From the NCBI GenBank assembly GCA_018466975.1, contig CM031562.1:4278001-4342000 (forward strand): a stretch of DNA of 64,000 nucleotides. The letters are read 5' to 3'. Shown here in pieces: positions 33,601 to 44,196 of this stretch. The notes under the pieces were generated by a model. It saw nothing but the letters and a program-made list of their open reading frames with translations. It ran no database searches and had not been told where the DNA came from. The stretch is from Sparassis latifolia (Eukaryota > Basidiomycota > Agaricomycetes > Polyporales > Sparassidaceae). A program made the position numbers and the translations under genes. Position 1 is the stretch's first letter. Every line of letters begins with the position of its first letter.

Positions 33601-33901
33601 TGGTGAGGCGTGTCCTGAGAAATTGTTTGGGCGGAGGCTGACCTAGCCGGTGACGACTGGTTGTCAGGGTTTGTTCGCATGTGGGACGTCCGCAGGGCCG
33701 CTAGCGATCCGTATAATGGTGTGGCCGTGGCCGGGTGCGATTATGATATCGCGCATTTTGCACTGGGGAAGGACAGGGGGGACAAGCCGCTTGTCGTGTG
33801 AGTGCAACTCATTGAACTCATCATGGCGAGTTTCTGAACAAGAAGCGAGCAGGGGCGACTTGTCTGGCAGGGTCAAAGTTTTCGACTATGGAAGGACATA
33901 G
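30695..33901 (+). CDS. WD40-repeat protein with long basic/acidic N-terminus
   Basis: Exons: 30695-30976, 31034-31069 (36-nt micro-exon), 31124-31483, 31530-31721, 31789-31959, 32025-32118, 32177-32374, 32421-32468, 32522-32570, 32625-32758, 32818-32893, 32945-33186, 33258-33602, 33668-33797, 33871-33901. The result is 795 residues, or 775 if the in-frame GTAAGC...GAAG segment at 32257-32316 is spliced. Residues 1-380 are charged with nuclear-localisation-like runs and acidic SDDE/DSDEEE motifs. The C-terminal half is a beta-propeller: REGNLRVWCDG, LVSCGHDLTVKVWD, MQFKPEGSVLAVAGSNG, MSFSPDALFLAVARSDN, LTGGNDGFVRMWDVR. It is probably a nuclear scaffold; no family symbol can be assigned. Confidence 0.8.
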
Positions 33902-34030
33902 ACGCCATGAGTTCGTATACCAGGACTTTATCACAGGACATTTTGTGAGTGTGTAACGATGCTACTTCGTACAAGCAGAGTGACACTTTCTGCATCGACA
34001 GCTCTGCAGCCTCCACATACAATACCACGC

Positions 34031-36000
34031 TTAGGCCCGTACAACATTTGCCTCCTGATCGTGCTTGAAAGCTTTCTTTACCTGCGCAGGATCGAGCGAA
34101 GTAATCAGTATTCATACATTTCGGCAGTGAAGTGTCCAGTTTACGCTGTCCGTGAACTCCGCGTCGTCCAGCACACGGAACGCCGCGCCAGCTAGGCCCT
34201 TGGTGACCGCGATCGCGGCGGCATGTGCCGCAGGCGTACCCGCAGACTGCGTGAATTGCGGAGTGTGGTTCGAGCCGTTTGGCTCAGTCGGGATCGTGAA
34301 GCTCGGGTGCAGCGCGGGTAGGGCTGTAAATGAATTAAAGATGAGGATTAGCACAGGACTGGGGTGTGGACGTACCGTATGTGATATTTCCTGTGACGTA
34401 GGGACGACGGTGCGCATGACGATGGGACGGATTCATGCAGTTTAGCAGTTTAGTTGCGGGTTGGAGAAATGAGAACGCACAAAGTCCGTCGATGCGCCCA
34501 TCCCGCCATCCGCGAGCGACTTCACTCCATAGCGGGCGTCCATAATGTGCGAGAATTCATCACCTGCGGCCAAGTCCACATTAACCCTGGGGATGGCCAT
34601 TGAGTAAAGATTGAAGACGTACCAAGGACGCTGTTCTGCCGGAGATCATAGTACCCGACTTCCTGGTTTATCTCAGCCTTGCATCCCGTGGCAGTCGCCG
34701 CCGCCCTGTGAGGATGAAGTAAAGAAGGAAAGGCATAACTCTCAGTAGAAAGCAACGTGCGATAACAAATACTCACTCGAAGCACTTGAGGACGCGCTCG
34801 CGGAGCACCTCGACCTCGGGCCATGTCGGTGCGCGGACGATCCACACCATCTTTGAATAGTCGGGGATGACTGTACGACATGGCAGAACAAGTCAGTACA
34901 TGACGAGGAAGCCAGCTAATCGTGCACAAACTGTTCGCCGCCCAGTTCTTCCCGCTGACGATCCCGTGCACGCGGTGCGTGGGCTTGATCTGCTGGCGGA
35001 GCACGGATATGTTGGTGTAAGCGAGGAACGCTGCATCGAGCGCGTTCTGCGCCTCCCATGGTGCCCATGCTGCGTGTGCGCTTTACGCGAACAGTTCAAC
35101 TCGTGGGTAGCAAAGCGGTAGGAAAAAGTGGGCGCACGTATGTCCGAAGAACTCCACCTCGATGGTCTGGCAGGCGAGGCAAGGGCCGACGGAGACACTG
35201 TGCAGGGGACCGGGGCTGGGGTGGCACCTATTGGGAGTGGACGTGAGCGGGGAATATGTGAGCGCTCGAGCGAGAGTCCGTACATGATACATGCGTCCAT
35301 CTCGTCGTAGGCGCCGCGGTCCAGCAGTTTGACCTTGCCTCCTCCGCTCTCCTCCGCTGGACGTATGAACCGGAGCTGAGCAGGTGTCCTCTGTGCAGCA
35401 ATCAGAGCACTCACCTGGGGTCCCGAGCAGCACGATCTTCCCGGACACATCATGCTTCTCGAGTGCAGCTTTCACAGCGAGAGCGGCTCCTACACCTGCG
35501 ATGGCGATGAGATTATGCCCGCAAGCGTGCCCGATGCCGGGCAGCGCATCCATCTCGGAGTTCACGCCAATGACGCGGATTGCGTCCCCATTCTTGGTGG
35601 AGGACGACGTGTGTTTGAAGACGGCGCGCCAGGCGGTGGAGAGGTCGAGGTAGTGAGGGGTGACGTCGAAGCCATGCTGCGACATGAACTTGGTGAGAAC
35701 GTCATGAGCGCGCCTGTGGAATTGATTGATCAGGATGGTGAGAGCCAAGTTATGCAGCGATCGACACACTTCTCCTCGTACGCAATTTCAGGATGGTCTG
35801 CGTACGTCGTAAATACGAGGATGCCGCGGATAGATACGAAGTTGCTTACTCCAGATTTCGAGGTTGAGCTCGCGGAGCTCCGGATTGAGCTCGTCCACAG
35901 TCTCCTCGATCGTCTTGATCACTTCCGGACGGAAGACGTCCTCCGCGTCACGTAAAGTATACGCAGGTGGTATCTCCGAGGTGGGGGGAGACACGGGCAT
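34031..36000 (-). CDS. M20 family metallopeptidase (PM20D2-like amidohydrolase)
   Basis: Twelve exons from 36000-35850 to 34081-34031 give about 432 residues. Family motifs occur in order: NPELRELNLEIW, HPEIAYEEKRAHD, VNSEMDALPGIGHACGHN (metal-binding Asp and His), GTPAEESGGGKV (catalytic/metal Glu pair), MCHPSP, the dimerisation insert (FFGHTAHAAWAPWEAQNAL), IPDYSKMVWIVRAPT and NITYALPALHP. PM20D2-type enzymes cleave dipeptides or acyl-amino acids. One junction is irregular: after GASTDF (34481) the expected GN needs one base that no canonical intron supplies. A weak GTTCTC donor at 34476 gives VRN instead. The rest of the model is in phase. Confidence 0.85.
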
Positions 36001-36557
36001 ACCATGCCAGTCGCAGTGGTGACAGTTCAAGTTGGAGAAGTCCGCGGGCTTCGGGGAAATAGTAAAGAACACAACCATACATTTACACACAAAACGCACC
36101 AGTTCAACTGCACCTCGTCCGCTGCTCAACTCTAGTTTAGACATATCGGCAGCTGTGGAACGCCTCGAGCGTGCATTGCCCGTAGCGAAAAAGGAGAACA
36201 GGCCGGAAAAGCAACCTGCTTGGATATCTGGACCTGGCATGTCTGTATGTCAGCGGCAAAGGAGGGAGTTCGCTGATGGAGGAACCTGGAAGAGAGCAAA
36301 GCTGAGCGGAAATACTGCGACTGCACGTAAGGTACCTGTCGCGGGTAATCTCCGGACAATGCGGGCGATGATCAATGTCGCGATCTCATCTCAGACGTGA
36401 GATTAGATCGACGACTCTCGATCGAGTGGCAGCCTCCACAAAACATATCTACCGTACCATGTTCTACACATTTATCCTGCACATCGCTCCGCGAGCATTG
36501 CCTGGCGCATTTTCGAATTCTGCCCTTCAGCCTTCTTCATGATAGCCGTGCGCAGGA
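36001..36557. promoter_or_regulatory. Divergent intergenic region, M20 / aspartic protease
   Basis: These 557 bp separate divergent start codons and must hold both promoters. No TATA box, repeat or RNA gene was recognised. Minus- and plus-strand open frames inside it are short and unlike proteins. Confidence 0.4.
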
Positions 36558-38572
36558 ATGAGCACCAGACTCACGCAGTTCTCTCTTCTTTTTCTCGTGC
36601 TCGGCTCCTACTCAACGCCACTGGCTGACACAGGCACTAATCAGCTACGCCACACGGAAACACGTTCAAAGGCATTCGTCGCAAGAGTGAGGAGGCGTGC
36701 AAACCAAACCTCTGCACAGAATGCAAACGATATGCACATTTTCAACCCGACATTCGCGGTAGGTCAATCCTGCTTATCGCCTCTCCGCTAACCACGATGG
36801 ATGTCTTTACCAGACAAACGGGCTGAAAGGCGTCCTGGGGAAGTACGCTCAGGCAGCGCAGTTCCTCGCCGGAATCGGGCTCAACCCAAGCACGCACCCC
36901 GCGAGCGGCTACGCGCCCTTCAACCCGACTGCACCCAACGCGACCAATGCTCCCTTCCTCATACTCACCAACACCACGGCCCTCTCCGCCGACACAAGCG
37001 AAGACACCGCAACGGGGATCCTCGAGCTCCCGGGTACGGCGGAGCTGCCGCTGACGGACTACGTCACCGACGGGCTCGACGTTTTGTACTACGGGTCGCT
37101 CACATTCGGCTCGGGCGCGCAGCCGCTGACGGTCGACATCGACACCGGTTCGGCGGATTTGTGGGTCCCCGTCGAGTGCCGCACCTGCGCGGGCGAGCAA
37201 TTCCGCGAATGGGAGAGCAACTCATACCAAAGTCTCGGGCGGAGGTTCTCTGTCACATACGTTTGAGTCCTCCCGCTTCCCATGCAAAGTGACGCTGACC
37301 GACTGGCTGCACACGCTGGACACGGCAGGGCGAAGGCCGCGTTTCCGGCACGCTCGTGCAGGACAGGGTTGCGGCGGGCGGTCTCGTCGTCCCTACGCAA
37401 GCGTTTCTCGCGGTGAGCAGCGAATCATACGACTTCGCGGACGAGCCGAGTGCCGGGCTGCTTGGACTCGCGTTCGGAAGCATCGCACGGTCGAAGAGGC
37501 CGACGCTCTTCGAGAACCTCTTGAGCGATAAACAAATCCCTGTGGGTGCTTTTGCGGTCCATCTGGAGCGCGGGCAGGCGAGTGGGTCTGAGGTGCGTGA
37601 GGAAGAAGATGGCCAAGGGGACGCTTACTCACCACTGAAGGTGTCGGCGACGGGGCAATAGGTTTGCTTTGGATGCTACGACGCGACCAAGACGACGGGC
37701 ACGGTACGCTGGAATCCATTGATCTCGCAGGTGCATAAGCTACCTCAGAAGTCAGCTATCGTCGCTCATGATCTTTCGTTCAAAGACATACTGGTCAATT
37801 CTGATGGACGGTGTCTCTCCAATCTCGGGCCAGTCCATCTCGACAAACCTCACAGCAGTACGTCCCGGACTACTGCATCTATTTCATGACTATCTGATGG
37901 CACGCACTAGGCCATCGATACCGGCACGTCGCTGATCTACGTCCCAGACGACGTAGCAGACCAATTCTACGCGCTGGTGAGCCGTCCGTATACCCTCTTT
38001 CCACGTTTCTTTCTCACCTTCCTTGAATCCACTCACTCCGCACAGATCCCCGGCTCGCAATCCACCACGGAATTCGGCGCAGGTGCCGTCCATTTACCCG
38101 TCCCCGATCAGCAAACGCTCTTACCACTCACATACACGGCGCAGGGTTCTACACCTTCCCCTGCGCGTCCGCGCTCGACATCTCCCTCTCCTTCAGCGGG
38201 AACTCCTTCTCTGTGAACATGCTCGACTTCAACTTGGGGCGGACGACCGCCGGGTCCCCGTGCGTCCCCGCGTGCGTCGGCGTCCATCCATTCTAGCTGA
38301 TTCCTTTCGGCCAGGGACTGTGTCGGCGGCATCCTGGCGCTGGGCAGCGACTTCCCCTCGGACCTCGCGATTGTCGGTGAGTCCACGTTACCCCTCCCCG
38401 GAGCTCTGCTAAGTGTGGACCCGATGCAGGCGACGAGTTCCTGAAGTCCTGTGAGTCGCGTTAGTGATTGACGCCTACCTTCGCCTGTGTGATGAGGTTT
38501 CTGATAGGGTACTCGGTCTTCGATTACGCGGGGCTGCGCGTCGGGTTCGCGCCGAGCATCAACAACAAATGA
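36558..38572 (+). CDS. Secreted pepsin-like aspartic protease (A1)
   Basis: Eleven exons (36558-36758, 36814-37260, 37329-37592, 37662-37730, 37786-37857, 37911-37976, 38046-38082, 38145-38259, 38315-38376, 38430-38450, 38508-38572) give 472 residues. A signal peptide is present (MSTRLTQFSLLFLVLGSYS), followed by a propeptide with the dibasic RRRANQ. The two catalytic Asp motifs are VDIDTGSADLWVP and AAIDTGTSLIYVP. Other family marks are a flap-like TYGEGRVSGTLVQD, GLLGLAF, FVCFG-like VCFGCYD and CVGGILALGSDF, with a C-terminal YSVFDYAGLRVGFAPS. It is an extracellular or vacuolar acid protease, most likely for nutrition. There is no GPI signal. Confidence 0.95.
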
Positions 38573-38866
38573 CGGGAAGCTGAACTTCAGAGAGGGTGAG
38601 GGACGCATGGATTGTGTGGGTTTGATTTACGACGCATCAGAGCAACGCTATGTATCTTTTTGGTTACGAGTAGGTACTCTTCTGCGTAGCATAGTATACC
38701 GAGAACCTGGAAACATGGGATCCAGATTCGTGTCCCGGTCAGCAACGGCAATCACAAGACAACAGAAGCCTGAGCACACACCGAGATCTACGATTAAATG
38801 CCATCACACCGCCACAAACACGCGAAAATAGATCGTATATATATATAACTCAGCATCTCTAGCGCA

Positions 38867-39730
38867 TCACAGCGTCTTCGGCTTCGCGCCGAGCGTGCGC
38901 CCGCCTCCCAGCACGCGGCGGCGCTGGCGCATCATATGGGTATACAGCATGTACAACGCTGAACCACGCACGGTGTAGGCATACGTCAGCACCCAGAATT
39001 CCAACGACAAACTCGACACTCACAAGGCCACCAGATGCAAAACATGATCGCGCGGAAGTCCGCATGCACGACCTCCGGCCAGGACATGCCCCGCACCTGG
39101 CCAAGCACCGCGCGCAGGACGGTGGGGGACGTGAACGCGGCGGGGAGCGAGTCAAAGATCAGCAACGCCTCGGAGCCCGCGCCGGTGGGGTAGAGCACGA
39201 GAAACGCGGTGTAGCGCACCCAGAGGAGCGCGTACGGCTCGGAGCCGAGTAGCGTGCAGACGTAGAAGGCGTAGCGGATCACCTCTGCGATGGACCAGGA
39301 GAGAACAGCGCTGGCATAGAGCGGGTTCGTGCGCGTCTGTACGATTGCGGGGACGCTGAGTGAGCAGATGGGGTTGGGGCTGCGGCGAGAGGACTTACGT
39401 GCGGGAAGAGATGCAGGACGCCCCAGACGACGTACAGTCTGCTATACGATTGCGGAGCGCTGACCCACCCGTAGCGTGATGCGTGAGGAAGGCTGGGAGG
39501 TAGGAGGCTAGCCGGGAGGAAGGCGGCGCGGAGGTGAGGAAGTGCGTGAGGGTTGCAAAGAGGACGTATGACCACCCGAGAGTAGAGAGGAGGTTGTAAA
39601 GAACAAGATAGTACTTGATTACGGCTGGCTGACCTGAGGTGCATGTGAGTGCTATGACGGTGCATGAGACTGCAGACTCACCCCGCCTTTTCGGCCTTGT
39701 CTTGTTGGGCCCCTCTGTGATCTGAGCCAT
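38867..39730 (-). CDS. PHS1/HACD-type 3-hydroxyacyl-CoA dehydratase, middle region damaged
   Basis: Clear exons are 39730-39682, 39633 onward, an exon ending at 39399, 39336-39024 and 38958-38867. The start (VIKYYLVLYNLLSTLGWSYV) and end (SRLYVVWGVL, SWSIAEVIRYAFYVCTLLG, LVLYPTGAGSEALLIF, YMLYTHMMRQRRRVLGG) match ER 3-hydroxyacyl-CoA dehydratases of very-long-chain fatty acid elongation. The catalytic Tyr and Glu regions are present in EVIRYAFY. Between about 39540 and 39440 the reading frame changes with no usable intron, and the expected block around LLEVLH...TT is missing or unrecognisable. It may be a frameshifted copy, a pseudogene or a sequence error. Confidence 0.65.
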
Positions 39731-40111
39731 GTTCGTGCGTGTGTAACTGGGCTGAAATACGTGTCTAGCAGACCTTTGCAGAATAACAGGCTAGGCCTTG
39801 GGCTAGACAGTCTTAACTATTGAGTAGACACGTGGAGACGCGACGCGTCGGCGAGACACGTGACAAATGCCGTTCCGGCAAAACACATATTGCTTGATAA
39901 AGATAATCTCCGAAAACATATGGCCCAGGTAACACAGAAAACAACAGTGAAGCTAAGTTAATAATATAGTATCGGCGAACAAAACAGCTATTATTTACCA
40001 TAACGTGTACGCAAATGCACCCAGACACTCGGATAAAACCCAGACGTCGATTCGGACTCTGTAAGACGAAACATAGCCATTCGAAATATGATAGTTCAGA
40101 GCGCACAACAA
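39731..40111. other. Intergenic region
   Basis: This is the promoter of the minus-strand PHS1-like gene together with the 3' flank of the upstream bZIP gene. I see no repeat or RNA gene. Confidence 0.4.
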
Positions 40112-40780
40112 TTAATCTTCCTTCTGGTTATTCTCTTCTTCGAGCACTCCTTCTCCTCCCTCTGCAGGCTTCGGATCGTCCACCCTTGGCTGCTCTGGTA
40201 ACAACGATGTGGGGATCGGAGGAGGGGGAGGGACACCGTTCGGAGGGTTCGCGTTAAGTCCTGCCGCTGCCTGCATCTGATTGAGTGCAGCGCGCAGAGC
40301 AGTGTTCTCGATTCGCAGCTGATCGACAAGGGTGCGACATTCTTCCCAGCGCCTGTTCGCTTCGTCTGCAGACGCGAGTGCAGCGTCGAGCAGCTGCGAG
40401 CGCGACTCGAGAGCTTTAACGTGTCTGCACGATATAAAACGATCAATATCGCCCGTCACGCATACGCATAAGGGGCGTTACTCACTGGTCGCGTCGCTCT
40501 CTGAACGCACGCTGCGCTTTCCGGTTCTGCTCCGCGCGTTTGCTCTGGCTCAATGTCCTTCCCACAGACGTCCCCCCTTGCTGATCAGGCTGCTGTGGTG
40601 GGGCCGGGGGCGGCTGCGGTTGAAGCGACGGAGGTATACCACCAGAGGTGAAGTCCGTAGGGGGGTACTGGTACCCATGCGGGATGGGCGGGCCACCGAG
40701 GTGTGGTGGAGGTGGGTGGAATGCATGCATGCCCGGAGGGGGGGCCATTGAAGGACCAGGAAGACCTGGTGGGCCGGGGG

Positions 40781-40857
<77 letters not shown>

Positions 40858-41060
40858 TGGTCGGGATTGGCGTCGGGGGGGCTCTTGCGCTTGCGGGAGC
40901 GAGGGGCTGGGGGTTGTGTCACGGGGGGAGGTTCGTCGCGAAGACGAAGGGTTTGGAAAGTGCCCGGTGGCTGAGCATGGGGCGGCTGTGGGTGTATGGC
41001 ATTTGGGTCTGGAGGAGGATACGGGGTGTGTCCTAACATGGCCAATTCAACCGTCCTCAT
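40112..41060 (-). CDS. bZIP transcription factor, Yap1/Pap1-type basic region, polyQ
   Basis: Two exons (41060-40486, 40424-40112) give 295 residues. The basic region SKRAEQNRKAQRAFRERRD fits the Yap1/Pap1 signature NxxAQxxFR, which recognises TTACGTAA-like sites. The leucine zipper follows across the intron (VKALESRSQLLDAAL, CRTLVDQLRIENTALRAAL). The N-terminal half is Pro-rich with a nuclear-localisation-like RSRKRKSPP and a 26-residue polyglutamine tract at about residues 68-93. The cysteine-rich redox domains of true Yap1 are absent, so oxidative regulation like Yap1 is not expected. Family members control stress or metabolic genes; its targets are unknown. Confidence 0.9.
40782..40859 (-). 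repeat. CAG/CAA trinucleotide tract encoding 26 glutamines
   Basis: There are 26 uninterrupted Gln codons on the minus strand, with CAG runs on both sides of an internal CAA block. The CAA interruptions should reduce slippage. The tract is in frame inside the bZIP gene, upstream of the basic region. Confidence 0.95.
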
Positions 41061-42178
41061 CTCTGGCGTGTGTATTAGTAAGAATCGTAAGCAGGCGGAG
41101 TTCCTTTTTCGGCACACCCCGTGCCGCCGCCACAACGCTTACGAGTGCTTTTCCCACGCTCCCCTGCTTACCTAACACCTCCTGTCTCCGGGCAGTATGC
41201 CGACCTTGCTGACCCGCAGGAGGATGCTGAGTGCGGCCCTGCACCACCGAAAAGATTTATCACGACAAGGGTGGTATCGACGATACTATCGATGACCCGG
41301 AAGTGCCATAATATGGCACTTCTGATCCCGCTACACGCCACCATGCCCGATTGTCTTCGGCACTTCAGATATTGTTTCTGTAGCATATAGAATACTAGAA
41401 ACTATTTTTTTCGGAGTTTTTGCACTAGTGTTGAACATTTTGGAGACATGCGAGGTGTGGCACCAGCCAAATACATTCCGGCAATCCCGATTTTCGTGGG
41501 ACCCAAGTGGGCCACGCTTAATTCTTAAACTTTTACAGTGTTGAAGTGCAATGTATGAGAGCATCCCTGATTAACTTTGAGGCAATCGGTGCAGAGAATC
41601 AAACTGTAGAAAAAGTAAGGCACTTCTGCGCCATATGGCATATCCGGGCCACTGATACTTACTTAGTACTGGGCTTTTGCGATGCATACTTTCCTCGGAG
41701 AAATGCGACGTTTCACGACTTCCGGATGGCTGGTATCACTATTTAGAAATTCCCTTCATATGAACCGATGGACGCGATTGCCAAATATTTTGCCAGCCTC
41801 GGCGCGCGAGGACCGCAGGTGGTATCTGCATGTTGAGGCTGTGCATGAGTTGGAGACGTGGTCCGTGGACGATTTTCCGTTACTACTCTCTTCGTCGTAA
41901 GGCTGTGTTGGAATATCTTGATGTTGCTTCTAGCCTGTCCCTAATATATGGTTGAATTGCTGCTATGTCAATTATGATCCCGTGTGATGTGGTTGTGGAT
42001 GCTTGTTGACCACTCTGAGCGGGAGTGAGGACACGGAACATGTCCGGAAACGGCAGGAAGGCTTCCCACGGGCCCACGACGCAGGCGCCGCGACCTCGAG
42101 AAGAGCGTCCGTTGTTCTCGTCTATTCGCTCTCTCTGTCCTCGTACCCCCCGTGCCCTCTGCAGTGCTGCTTTTACTC
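41061..42178. other. Gene-free interval
   Basis: These ~1.1 kb separate the divergent bZIP (-) and Psr1-like (+) genes. Open frames are short and unlike known proteins. It contains a 21-bp inverted repeat (41301-41321) and a related GCCATATGGC word near 41632, both next to GGCACTT words, which might be ends of a small decayed element. Otherwise I see nothing. Confidence 0.45.
41301..41321. repeat. Inverted repeat, 10-bp arms
   Basis: AAGTGCCATA and TATGGCACTT flank a single A, a perfect 10-bp inverted repeat. It could be a binding site for a dimeric regulator in the shared bZIP/Psr1-like promoter region, or a remnant of a terminal repeat. Confidence 0.65.
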
Positions 42179-44196
42179 ATGGACACCGACCACCCCCCCG
42201 CCGACCACAGTTCCCCGGTATTTTTCCTCATACACCGCCTTGCTCACCCACAATCTCTCTGACTTCTTCGCCCCACAGGACGCGAAGGGAAAGCAAGTAG
42301 AGGCAGAGCAATCCCGAGCACAGCCTGCAGAGGGAACGCTTCTCCAAAACGGCAGCAAAGTGCATGCCTCGGCTACGCACGACCCAGACCACCACGCCCC
42401 GCGTGCCGCTCCCAGCGAGTCCAATGGTTCTGCCAACGTTGACGGCAACCACCACTCTGTCGCCGACCCAGGGCAGGCCCCTGCAGCATCCCAAGCACCC
42501 TTTCACCCAGAGTCCCCACAAGAGCCGAATACGAGCTCGTCTTCCTCGTCTGCATTTCCATCCGGAGGCAAGGAGCGGCCGGAGGAGCCCGACCAGCAGA
42601 AAGAGACGGATTCCAAGGACAAGAACTCACTTGATACCACCCTCGCGGGAACGCAGACCTTCTCGCACGGGCTCTTTAGGAAGGACGGGAAGTCGTCGGA
42701 CGGCGCACATACCATGTCCAGCATGGCGGAACAGCCGGAACGCGCACCCAAACACACAAAAAGGCACAAGTCGTCGGTGTTCGTCAAGTTGTTCCGCGTC
42801 TTTGTTCCCTGCGTTGGCCATACGCATGCGCACATTATCGACGTCGAGAGCGGGCCACTGCACCAGCCTCAGGTAGGCGCCGATGCTGATGCCAGCACAT
42901 CCGCACTGAAGGGCAAGCTGGCCTTGAAGGAGGCGGAGAAGCTCCCGCCTCCACCGCCCGCAGAGGAACCGATGCCCAGTGCCCCTCCGGAGGAAATCCC
43001 AGAAGTTCCGCAACCTGCTCCTCCAGTAGAAACAGACCTACCCACAGGCCCACCAGACCTGTCGCTGCAGCCGCTTGACATCCCAGAGCAACCTGAGGAT
43101 CCTGCGGTGATCGTTCCGCCAACGCCCACGAAACTGCTTCCCGAGGAAGAGACGCATAATATGACGTCCGGTGCGGTGCAGCCGCCGGGATCCACAGGAG
43201 AGGAGAGCCTTCATGAGCATGCACACCATGGGCGGGACTCGGGAGACGAGAGTGATGGCTCTACTAGCTTTACGGAGGATGAGGAAATGGAGGAGCCTAA
43301 TCGGATTGATGAGGTGGAAGACGAGGAAGAGCGGCTCATTATGAATGGGGGAACAGGCATCCCAATAGGACCTGTGAGTGACATTCCTCGTCTGTGGTGT
43401 CCGGCAAACTCACCCGACTCACCTGCGTAACGGAATAATAGGACGGTGTCGAACAACCTCTATTACCTCCAATTTTGCCGAAGCACGCTGGCCGAAAGTG
43501 TCTTGTACTCGATCTTGATGAGACGTTAGTACACAGTAGCTTCAAGGTATGTCACTTGTATAGCTTATCTGGGGGTGGCTGTACCTAACAGCTCGCGCGT
43601 ATTTGCAGTCAATACAGCAGGCAGACTACGTTGTGCCAGTAGAGATCGAATATCACCTGCACAACGTGTATGTGATCAAGCGACCAGGAGTCGACAACTT
43701 CTTGAAGAAGATGGGGGAGATTTATGAGGTTGTGGTGTTCACGGCAAGTCTTAGCAAGGTGGGTGTCTCCATTGTCTTTGCACGCCGATCGGCTGAGATC
43801 TGACCTTATGGTCGCAGTATGCTGATCCGGTGCTGGACAAGCTGGATATCCATCAAGTCGTTTCGCATCGGCTATTCCGGGAGAGCTGTTACAACCATAG
43901 GGGGAACTACGTCAAGGTCAGTTGCATATCGATCTGTGTTCTCGATCAGCTTCTCCATTCTCATCTCCCATTTCTCGCTCCGCATACAGGATCTCTCGCA
44001 ACTCGGGCGATCAGTCTCAGACACGATCATCCTTGACAATTCGCCCGCATCGTACATCTTCCACCCAAATAATGCCGTGCCTGTCTCGTCATGGTTTAAC
44101 GACCCACATGACACGGAACTTACCGACCTCTGCCCATTCCTTGCGGACCTCGGGCAAGTCGACGACGTCAGAGGCGTTCTCGACGGCGGCCTATAG
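42179..44196 (+). CDS. Psr1/SCP-type HAD phosphatase, paralogue A
   Basis: Six exons (42179-42217, 42279-43373, 43442-43546, 43609-43758, 43818-43916, 43990-44196) give 564 residues. The N-terminal ~375 residues are disordered except for a short basic-hydrophobic segment with Cys ([13 protein letters not shown]), a possible lipidation or membrane contact. [11 protein letters not shown] and GIPIGP precede the catalytic domain. The FCP1/NIF domain has the HAD signature [10 protein letters not shown] (Asp402 and Asp404), [52 protein letters not shown] and [15 protein letters not shown]. It is a Ser/Thr phosphatase like yeast Psr1/2 (stress, sodium response). The start is chosen at the small first exon and is not certain. 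Confidence 0.88.

Noticed and set aside
40703..41212. Plus-strand poly-Leu/poly-Cys/poly-Ala open frames opposite the bZIP gene
   Set aside because: They are translations of the CAG/CAA tract on the opposite strand; the bZIP domain fixes the coding strand.
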